The notes below the pieces were generated by a model. The model had not been told where the DNA came from, did not search any database, and saw nothing but the letters and a program-made list of their open reading frames with translations. From Batkoa obscura (Eukaryota; Entomophthoromycota; Entomophthoromycetes; Entomophthorales; Batkoaceae): a stretch of DNA of 64,000 nt. The stretch's first letter is position 1; every line of letters begins with the position of its first letter. The stretch lies in contig JASVEC010000009.1 of assembly GCA_030770535.1 (NCBI GenBank), positions 1,483,660 through 1,547,659 of the forward strand. Reading direction: 5' to 3'. Made by a program: the position numbers and the translations under genes. Of this stretch, positions 55,588 through 64,000 are shown piece after piece.

Positions 55588-56053
55588 AAATAACACTTTT
55601 TATTTTTATTTTTATTTATAAACCACAACCACTATTTGATGGTGTTCTATAATAGTATATTGCCTTCTAATATAATTATATCTCTAATCTCATTAAGGAA
55701 ATTTATTTTTTATTTGAAGTCAAATTAATAATATATCATGATAAGTATTTTAATGAATATTTTTTCTCAGTTTAAGGTCATCTATAACAAAAATCAGAGG
55801 TGCGAAAAAGGTAAGAATAGTTCTAATAAAACAGTTTTGAGATTTATCCTAATAAAATAAAGTTAGGGATAAATGTTTACAATATGCATATCATAAATCA
55901 ATTCCGCATTTAGACATGGTAGAATCTTTATAAAATAAGGGTCCACTCTTTTATAAATAACTTTTTATTAAAGAATTATCTCACTTCAATTCTTTAGAGT
56001 CATACTTACTTTTATAGCAACTGCTATATTTTTTATAAGCTTATAGAAAGTGG

Positions 56054-56121
56054 TAAAATAAAAATGAAAATAAAAATAAAAAAATAAAAATAAAAATAAA
56101 AATAAAAATAAAAATAAAAAA
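56054..56121. repeat. TAAAAA microsatellite
   Basis: Mirror of 45200-45267. Confidence 0.88.
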
Positions 56122-56293
56122 TAGGTTATACTAATATTTTATGTGTTTTGGGGATTTGGAAATAAAACCACATTCAAAAAATAAATCAGTACTACTTATT
56201 TTAGAAATTTTTACTACTTCAAAATACTATATAAACAATCAGTTTACACTAATATATAATTATCAAATATTGATAAATATAATAATATCCACT

Positions 56294-56884
56294 ATGTATA
56301 CTAAAGTTTTACTTTTATCTGCTTTCTCTTCCATCCTTGCTTCTACTCTTCCATTAATTGAACCTTTTTCACAAGGTGGATGTGCTACTTCTTACACTGG
56401 TCCACTTAAGTTCCATCAACAAGATATAAGTTACAAATGCTTTATCCCTACTGTAACTGGTAAATGTCGTGGTAGTAATGACAGTTATCATTATAATGTT
56501 AAAACTGGTCAATGTGAAAAAGCATTATTCGGAGGATGTAATGATGGTTGTCAAGCTTTTGATACTAAATCTAATTGTGAGTATAACTGTGTCAAGTTTA
56601 CTATTGATCCTGTTGACCCAACTGGTATGTCATCCTTTGCTCAAAGTCAATGTAAAGTTGTCAAACCAAAAACAATGAAAAAGAAATTTGAAGATGTACC
56701 AGCTAGATGCTTTGTTAAAACCGAGACTGGTAAATGTCGTATGGGTGTTGAATCCTATCACTTTGACATTGCTACTGAAAAATGTGTTAAATCAACTTTT
56801 GGTGGATGTGATGATGGTTGTCTTGGCTTCAAGACTATTGAAGACTGTCAAAATACCTGCAACAGATTCTCCATTGATGTTTAA
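56294..56884 (+). CDS. secreted double-Kunitz protein, copy 9 (partner of copy 4)
   Basis: 196 residues from ATG 56294; the longer frame from 56141 includes the TATA region (TATATAAACAATC near 56229) and the GATA-type pair (56260-56276) and is not used. P1 Arg in both domains. Identical protein to copies 2, 3, 4, 10 and 11. Confidence 0.93.
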   Translation: MYTKVLLLSAFSSILASTLPLIEPFSQGGCATSYTGPLKFHQQDISYKCFIPTVTGKCRGSNDSYHYNVKTGQCEKALFGGCNDGCQAFDTKSNCEYNCVKFTIDPVDPTGMSSFAQSQCKVVKPKTMKKKFEDVPARCFVKTETGKCRMGVESYHFDIATEKCVKSTFGGCDDGCLGFKTIEDCQNTCNRFSIDV

Positions 56885-58139
56885 ACTTATTATTTAAAAT
56901 AAAAAATTAGATTCTTATAAATATTTATTTTGTCACATATTAACACATCAACATATATTAGCATATTATCTTTTTAACTCATGGTTATTTTCTGATATTA
57001 TAACTTATACTTTTTAGATTTGGTATCTTTTATTTGATATATCACATTATATAAAAAAGCCTAAATTTTGAGTCTAACATCTAATGTTTTTCACATCTGA
57101 TAGAACCCAAAAACATGAGATATCAAGCAATATAATTGTTGACTGTTGGAAATATTCAAAAAAGACTTAATTCGCAATGTCGAAATATATATATGAAATA
57201 AATCAGTTTTCAATGTAAACTGTTTTTATTAAGATATGTTATTACTTTAGCATTTTTTCTAAATAAAGTGGTGAAAAAGATATTCATAGTTCTCTGCGCT
57301 AATATATATATAAATAGACGAATAAACATTGAATTTATAAAAACTTACGACTTGGATGTATGCCTTTTCAAGAATATAGATAAAATATTTATTAAAGCTT
57401 CAGCAGAAAACCATTCTTGTAAAATCAACTATGGTTTTTGATTATTAATGATGATAATAATATCTATACCGTATTTTAATATTTTAAAAGTAATTCAGAT
57501 TTGAGAAATGTAATTGTATAACCGTATAACAATTAATCTGATTTTAAAACATTTATTAATATTGAATATATTATGCTTTAAATCTTCTCTGCTTGGTTAT
57601 TTTATAATCGATTTTAGCATACGTCAAACATAAAGGTTCAATTTTGGATAAATTATTTTAAAAGATATTCTTAATAACTAATCCCGAAAACAAATGTCAA
57701 AACCGAAAAATCCCTTAAAAAGCAGTAATAGTCCCTTTTAAAATAAAACATCATATAGTTTTGTGTTATAAATATAGTATATCCTATTATCCTATTTCTC
57801 TTAGAATTATCATTAAACTATAATGATATTATTAAAATTCAACCTAGAACATGTAACATTGAATCGATATGTTTATTTACATAATATTCTTTGTAGAAAT
57901 TAAATTCTATTGGAAATTAAAATTACTTGAATTGATCAATTAATTATAAATGAACTCTTGATTTAATAGCGCAACACATAACAATCACTCTATTTCTACT
58001 TGTTTATAGAGAGCGGCAAAACAACAATAATAAATAAGTTATCCGATATTTATTATTTTGGGGATTTGTAGAAAGTAAACCATCTGAATAAAATGCATAA
58101 TCATTGTTATTTCGAATGTTCTAGGTGAGTTTAAAATAC

Positions 58140-58188
58140 TATATAAAAAAATAGTTTACACTAATATATAATTATCAAATATTGATAA
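58140..58188 (+). promoter_or_regulatory. TATA box and GATA-type inverted pair, Kunitz tandem units
   Basis: TATATAAAA at 58140-58148, then GTTTACACTAATATATAA, then TTATCAAATATTGATAA (58172-58188) 17 bp before the ATG. Equivalent pairs are at 56260-56276 and 60084-60100, and on the minus strand at 41221-41237, 43133-43149 and 45045-45061. TTATCA/TGATAA is the core recognised by GATA zinc-finger factors; binding here is inference. Confidence 0.5.
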
Positions 58189-58205
58189 ATATAATAATAT
58201 CCACT

Positions 58206-58796
58206 ATGTATACTAAAGTTTTACTTTTATCTGCTTTCTCTTCCATCCTTGCTTCTACTCTTCCATTAATTGAACCTTTTTCACAAGGTGGATGTGCTAC
58301 TTCTTACACTGGTCCACTTAAGTTCCATCAACAAGATATAAGTTACAAATGCTTTATCCCTACTGTAACTGGTAAATGTCGTGGTAGTAATGACAGTTAT
58401 CATTATAATGTTAAAACTGGTCAATGTGAAAAAGCATTATTCGGAGGATGTAATGATGGTTGTCAAGCTTTTGATACTAAATCTAATTGTGAGTATAACT
58501 GTGTCAAGTTTACTATTGATCCTGTTGACCCAACTGGTATGTCATCCTTTGCTCAAAGTCAATGTAAAGTTGTCAAACCAAAAACAATGAAAAAGAAATT
58601 TGAAGATGTACCAGCTAGATGCTTTGTTAAAACCGAGACTGGTAAATGTCGTATGGGTGTTGAATCCTATCACTTTGACATTGCTACTGAAAAATGTGTT
58701 AAATCAACTTTTGGTGGATGTGATGATGGTTGTCTTGGCTTCAAGACTATTGAAGACTGTCAAAATACCTGCAACAGATTCTCCATTGATGTTTAA
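58206..58796 (+). CDS. secreted double-Kunitz protein, copy 10 (partner of copy 3)
   Basis: 196 residues from ATG 58206, which begins the signal peptide MYTKVLLLSAF; the in-frame ATG at 58182 lies inside the GATA-type element. Same protein as copies 2-4. Middle of the right-arm tandem triplet. Confidence 0.93.
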   Translation: MYTKVLLLSAFSSILASTLPLIEPFSQGGCATSYTGPLKFHQQDISYKCFIPTVTGKCRGSNDSYHYNVKTGQCEKALFGGCNDGCQAFDTKSNCEYNCVKFTIDPVDPTGMSSFAQSQCKVVKPKTMKKKFEDVPARCFVKTETGKCRMGVESYHFDIATEKCVKSTFGGCDDGCLGFKTIEDCQNTCNRFSIDV

Positions 58797-60708
58797 ACTT
58801 ATTATTTAAAATAAAAAATTAGATTCTTATAAATATTTATTTTGTCACATATTAACACATCAACATATATTAGCATATTATCTTTTTAACTCATGGTTAT
58901 TTTCTGATATTATAACTTATACTTTTTAGATTTGGTATCTTTTATTTGATATATCACATTATATAAAAAAGCCTAAATTTTGAGTCTAACATCTAATGTT
59001 TTTCACATCTGATAGAACCCAAAAACATGAGATATCAAGCAATATAATTGTTGACTGTTGGAAATATTCAAAAAAGACTTAATTCGCAATGTCGAAATAT
59101 ATATATGAAATAAATCAGTTTTCAATGTAAACTGTTTTTATTAAGATATGTTATTACTTTAGCATTTTTTCTAAATAAAGTGGTGAAAAAGATATTCATA
59201 GTTCTCTGCGCTAATATATATATAAATAGACGAATAAACATTGAATTTATAAAAACTTACGACTTGGATGTATGCCTTTTCAAGAATATAGATAAAATAT
59301 TTATTAAAGCTTCAGCAGAAAACCATTCTTGTAAAATCAACTATGGTTTTTGATTATTAATGATGATAATAATATCTATACCGTATTTTAATATTTTAAA
59401 AGTAATTCAGATTTGAGAAATGTAATTGTATAACCGTATAACAATTAATCTGATTTTAAAACATTTATTAATATTGAATATATTATGCTTTAAATCTTCT
59501 CTGCTTGGTTATTTTATAATCGATTTTAGCATACGTCAAACATAAAGGTTCAATTTTGGATAAATTATTTTAAAAGATATTCTTAATAACTAATCCCGAA
59601 AACAAATGTCAAAACCGAAAAATCCCTTAAAAAGCAGTAATAGTCCCTTTTAAAATAAAACATCATATAGTTTTGTGTTATAAATATAGTATATCCTATT
59701 ATCCTATTTCTCTTAGAATTATCATTAAACTATAATGATATTATTAAAATTCAACCTAGAACATGTAACATTGAATCGATATGTTTATTTACATAATATT
59801 CTTTGTAGAAATTAAATTCTATTGGAAATTAAAATTACTTGAATTGATCAATTAATTATAAATGAACTCTTGATTTAATAGCGCAACACATAACAATCAC
59901 TCTATTTCTACTTGTTTATAGAGAGCGGCAAAACAACAATAATAAATAAGTTATCCGATATTTATTATTTTGGGGATTTGTAGAAAGTAAACCATCTGAA
60001 TAAAATGCATAATCATTGTTATTTCGAATGTTCTAGGTGAGTTTAAAATACTATATAAAAAAATAGTTTACACTAATATATAATTATCAAATATTGATAA
60101 ATATAATAATATCCACTATGTATACTAAAGTTTTACTTTTATCTGCTTTCTCTTCCATCCTTGCTTCTACTCTTCCATTAATTGAACCTTTTTCACAAGG
60201 TGGATGTGCTACTTCTTACACTGGTCCACTTAAGTTCCATCAACAAGATATAAGTTACAAATGCTTTATCCCTACTGTAACTGGTAAATGTCGTGGTAGT
60301 AATGACAGTTATCATTATAATGTTAAAACTGGTCAATGTGAAAAAGCATTATTCGGAGGATGTAATGATGGTTGTCAAGCTTTTGATACTAAATCTAATT
60401 GTGAGTATAACTGTGTCAAGTTTACTATTGATCCTGTTGACCCAACTGGTATGTCATCCTTTGCTCAAAGTCAATGTAAAGTTGTCAAACCAAAAACAAT
60501 GAAAAAGAAATTTGAAGATGTACCAGCTAGATGCTTTGTTAAAACCGAGACTGGTAAATGTCGTATGGGTGTTGAATCCTATCACTTTGACATTGCTACT
60601 GAAAAATGTGTTAAATCAACTTTTGGTGGATGTGATGATGGTTGTCTTGGCTTCAAGACTATTGAAGACTGTCAAAATACCTGCAACAGATTCTCCATTG
60701 ATGTTTAA
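58797..60708 (+). repeat. 1,912-bp tandem unit a' (right arm)
   Basis: Mirror of 40613-42524. Confidence 0.93.
60118..60708 (+). CDS. secreted double-Kunitz protein, copy 11 (partner of copy 2)
   Basis: 196 residues from ATG 60118. Same protein as copies 2-4, 9 and 10, with Arg59 and Arg149 at the P1 positions. It is the outermost right-arm gene in the window. Its 3' flank (CCTATTATTTAAAATAAAAAA) shares the same one-base difference from the inner units as copy 2 does, so even that variant is mirrored between the arms. Confidence 0.93.
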   Translation: MYTKVLLLSAFSSILASTLPLIEPFSQGGCATSYTGPLKFHQQDISYKCFIPTVTGKCRGSNDSYHYNVKTGQCEKALFGGCNDGCQAFDTKSNCEYNCVKFTIDPVDPTGMSSFAQSQCKVVKPKTMKKKFEDVPARCFVKTETGKCRMGVESYHFDIATEKCVKSTFGGCDDGCLGFKTIEDCQNTCNRFSIDV

Positions 60709-62386
60709 ACCTATTATTTAAAATAAAAAATTAGATTCTCATAAATATTTATTTTCACATATATTATTAGATTGACTTTTTAATTTATGGTACTATTTTG
60801 AATTCTTAATCTATGTTCTTTTTGTATAAGTTGTAGTGTCTATTTGATATTCTATATTTTACTAGATTTAATTTTCGATTTCACAGTTAGAGTTTCATGT
60901 TAATATAATATACAAACCATGGCCTATTAAATAGTAGTTATTAGATTATAAACTATATATATCCAAACTAAGTTGCTTTTGTTGATACATCTTTCAAGGA
61001 ATATATGACTATTTTTATTTTTGTTTTTATTTAATATTTATATAAAGTAAAAGTTAAAGTTAAAGGGACTGATATCCATCAATACTAATAAACAATTCAA
61101 TAAGAGGAATTTATGATTCCTTCATAAACTTTATTCTATAAATCATTTCTTATTAAATCTATTAAACCTGACAATTCTTATAAAATTAATGAGAATTTTT
61201 GTATAGAGTAATAATTGTAGCTTTGTCTTTATATTTTAAAGGTTTAATAGCGATATTTATTTAAAAAATACAAACATGTAACGCTATGCTATTTTAAATT
61301 ATTTTAACACATTAGTTAATTAAAATCAACACTTCTTTCCAAATATTATTGTTTGATTCTTTTATTCTCTTATGTTTTTTGTAATCACTCTTAACATGTC
61401 AAAAATAAGGGTTCAAATTTGGATAAATTGTCTTATAGAGTTATTCTCACATTTTGTTCAAAATGGAACAACGTCAAAACAGGAAGCGTTTTAAAATAGA
61501 ATAGCAATTTCTTTTAAAATTTAATAAAATTTAATTAAACATGGAGCTGGGGACTTTTGTTATTTTTTAGCTTTTGATTGATATCATCCATTAAATACAT
61601 TATGTTGTATTCAATGCAAATTATGACTCCACAGCTTTACATTCTATCCATGCTAACATATTACACAAATTTTCAACCATTGAAAAATACAGGTTAGTTT
61701 TTTCCTATTATCTTAATAAAGCTAATAGTTATTTAAAATACTAAAACAACATGTGCCATTTTTAAAAACGTAAAAAACAGAAGGTCTTTGTGCCTTTATC
61801 AACTGAAAGATTATAATAGTTGCGAGGGTTAGATTACATAGAGCTTATTTAAACAGTAAACCCATTTCACAAAAGGATATGAGTTTGTTCGCAATATCAT
61901 GGTACACATCGTTTTTTTTGTTTATTGATCTAGTTAATAATTTGAACCAGTTTTAAGCTTTTAAAGTGATAACTTGAACAAAAAATATATTAAGCATGAG
62001 GTAGCATTTTATTAGTATGTTATTAAACACTGTTACAACAAGCGATTGGACCTTTCAATCAATCTGTTGTTGATGATTTAATCTCGAATTCTTCTATCTA
62101 AGCTTCTTTAAAAGTTTTGAATTTCATAAATCTGTCTTATGTTATAAATTTTAAATCTTTAGCCCCTTTTCCATTTTAGTTCTTAGTTAGAAAGCAGGGA
62201 CCATTTAACATTTTGGTAAATTTTTATCTCTAACAATGTTTCTCAAGTGGATAAACAGGATTGAATCTTCTTTACATAATAGCTATACATTAATATTTAC
62301 TTTGTTTTTTTTTGTCTATGGACTTTTATATTTTGTATTGTTTTTATAGTATACTTTTTTATTGGCAGGATCAGAGTTTTCCATAG
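60709..62386. other. intergenic in right arm
   Basis: Mirror of 38936-40612; no feature found. Confidence 0.5.
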
Positions 62387-62786
62387 CTATTTCAATATTA
62401 AAGTCTTATATAATATTAAATAAGTATCAATTAAGTTACTGCCGCCAAGGTCATAATTTTTGGATATAGTAAATTCAAATTCTGCTATAGTTTTGTTAAA
62501 AAGTGATAAATGATCTGAGATTAATATTTTTGATAGCTTTATTAATCTATATTTTATCTGTTCTTCTGAGGAGGCATCTTCGATATCCAGTACAGCCTCC
62601 TTAATTTTTTCTGACATAAAGTTATGGATCTTTTCTCTCGAGTTCAAATATGTTTCTCTACTAGAATTCTGCAGCCAATACTATGCTTAGTAAGTTTTTC
62701 ATAGCTAAAATTTGATCCAAATTCGGCTACTAGGCCAACACCGTCATCCTTTAACTCAAGTATTTTAGACTCTTTTAACACTTACA
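62387..62786 (-). pseudogene. coding-like region with frame change, right-arm copy
   Basis: Mirror of 38536-38935: the C-terminal frame reads from 62617 (ATG) to 62387, and the upstream frame ends at TGA. Same break as in the left arm. Confidence 0.4.
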
Positions 62787-64000
62787 ATATTAAGTCATTG
62801 GTATCCTTCCCAGCTTGATATCTTGATGGAATAAAATCTTATTAACAGTTAAGTTCACCATTACAAATAGGGCTCAATTAAACATTGTTAATATTTACAC
62901 CCCCATGATTATATGCAACATTCAATTTTAAAATTTAATAAACTAAAAATTTGTTGTACTTTAAGGGTCTGGGTTAAAATTCAGTAAAACTTAAACAGCT
63001 GACTAAAATTGTAAATCAAATTTTTCTAGTTTGATTTTGGAATCAAACAAGAGAATGGCTATTTTTTTAGTGTTTATATTTAATCTGCCAAATTTACAAA
63101 GAATCAACTAGAAATAAATCAAATTTGGATGTAACTAATCCATATTAATCTAAATAATATTCCAGTGGTAGTTTATGTTAGATGTACCTTTACTTTAACA
63201 TATAAAGCAAAATGAATGATAGAGTAAACATACCATGTTTAATTAGCGCTAATAACCAAGTCAATCAATAAAATTTAAGCTATTACATCAGAATTCGTAT
63301 GGAAACCATTCTTTAGCTAGTTTGCTCAAGTTTATTATTTCTTAAACTTCAATTGAGGATGTCGTTTTATCTTTCAATGTTCTATATACCTTTAAGCTTA
63401 TTATTTAATACAATATACAACTTAAACTATTAAACCTCATCTTATAAAATTTGTACAGTAATAATAGTATTACATTCATATTCTATTTGATACTTTAAAG
63501 CGGTTTCCATTCAACCGATGTAAATATGAATACATATACAATGTGAAATCATTGCAGAATATTTATTAACTATTGGATATAGAGTTTTATATAATATTGA
63601 CTAGATCTTTCTATTCTTTTGTTACTATTTTAGCTGAAACATTAACACACGTCAAAATACCCAATTTTCATTATAGATAAACTATTTTAAAAAAATATTC
63701 TTAATATTTAATTCTAATAAAATAAGTCAATATTAAAATAACCTGATAAAGTAATTGGTACTTGATTAACATAACCACCTTTATTCTTGTAATAAAATAC
63801 TCTAGTTCAATTGCCCAGAACTTCATGATACTACAACAAGCTATAAAGCTATAAATTCAATGTAGTATATGCAACATTGAAATAATATATGTACATATAT
63901 ATTTTTCTTTATAAAATAAAGTTTTAATTATAATTAAAATTCCTCAAATATCTTACTTATTTTAGTTACTTTTTTGGATATAACGGCGTAACTCGTAACA
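62787..64000. other. gene-free outer part of right arm
   Basis: AT-rich; the last ~150 bases differ from the left arm by several changes. Confidence 0.5.

Larger units (their letters stand above)
56885..58796 (+). repeat. 1,912-bp tandem unit b' (right arm)
   Basis: Mirror of 42525-44436: about 1.3 kb of upstream sequence plus a Kunitz gene. Confidence 0.93.
53256..64000 (-). repeat. right arm of palindrome 5, running off the window
   Basis: Inverted copy of 37317-48065. Homology is still present at the last base of the window (TGTTACGAGTTACGCCG is matched at 37317), so arm length is a minimum. Confidence 0.96.

Noticed and set aside
40600-60721. Repeated 69-residue frames starting MKMYQLDALL or MVVMTVIIIM
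   Set aside because: Out-of-frame shadows of the double-Kunitz genes, always at the same offset.
37317-64000. Palindrome 5 as a pure assembly artefact
   Set aside because: A fold-back misjoin would give perfect symmetry throughout; here both margins are diverged yet homologous and the spacer holds unique genes. Still worth confirming with long reads.

Overview
The window looks like AT-rich nuclear DNA of a eukaryote, most likely a fungus. Genes are widely spaced, genes and tRNAs carry no bacterial-type signals, most large ORFs encode short secreted proteins, and one gene needs a tiny GT-AG intron with a TACTAAT branch site. An early-diverging, possibly insect-associated fungus such as a Conidiobolus-like species would fit the base composition and the secreted Kunitz and hydrolase families. 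That placement is inference; nothing here is a species marker.

Region 1 (1-7.4 kb) holds a probable membrane-protein gene on the minus strand (770-2166), a gene-poor stretch, and a 2.8-kb DNA transposon with a decayed transposase (4584-7364). Region 2 (7.5-17.2 kb) is two overlapping palindromes. They carry three copies of a 54-residue secreted Ser/Pro repeat peptide and two copies of tRNA-Pro(UGG), with one secreted alpha/beta-hydrolase gene in the 4.1-kb spacer. Region 3 (17.2-36 kb) has four more hydrolase paralogues (one broken), a fold-back transposon derivative (26698-29264), three tRNA-Phe(GAA) genes (two in a further palindrome, 33689-35705) and many ~100-bp MITEs. Region 4 (36.4-64 kb) is dominated by a palindrome with arms of at least 10.7 kb around a 5.2-kb spacer. 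Eleven genes for secreted double-Kunitz proteins lie in it or at its edge, five pointing left and six pointing right away from the centre.

The genes fall into three secreted families (hydrolases, double-Kunitz proteins, short Ser/Pro peptides) plus tRNAs, and most are amplified by inverted and tandem duplication. Two palindromes change abruptly from arms with almost no differences to clearly diverged but still homologous flanks. The simplest reading is that old inverted duplications have been re-homogenised by gene conversion. The hydrolase family shows the same process without palindromes: near-identical gene cores with different ends and unrelated flanks. The repeat background is one transposon family (TA target site, TIR beginning TGGKGGTGTC), its fold-back derivative, a related MITE family, and an independent ~460-bp TGTGAAA-ended element inserted into the first two.

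Limits: all alignments were made by eye. Identity statements refer to the segments compared, and no database search was possible.
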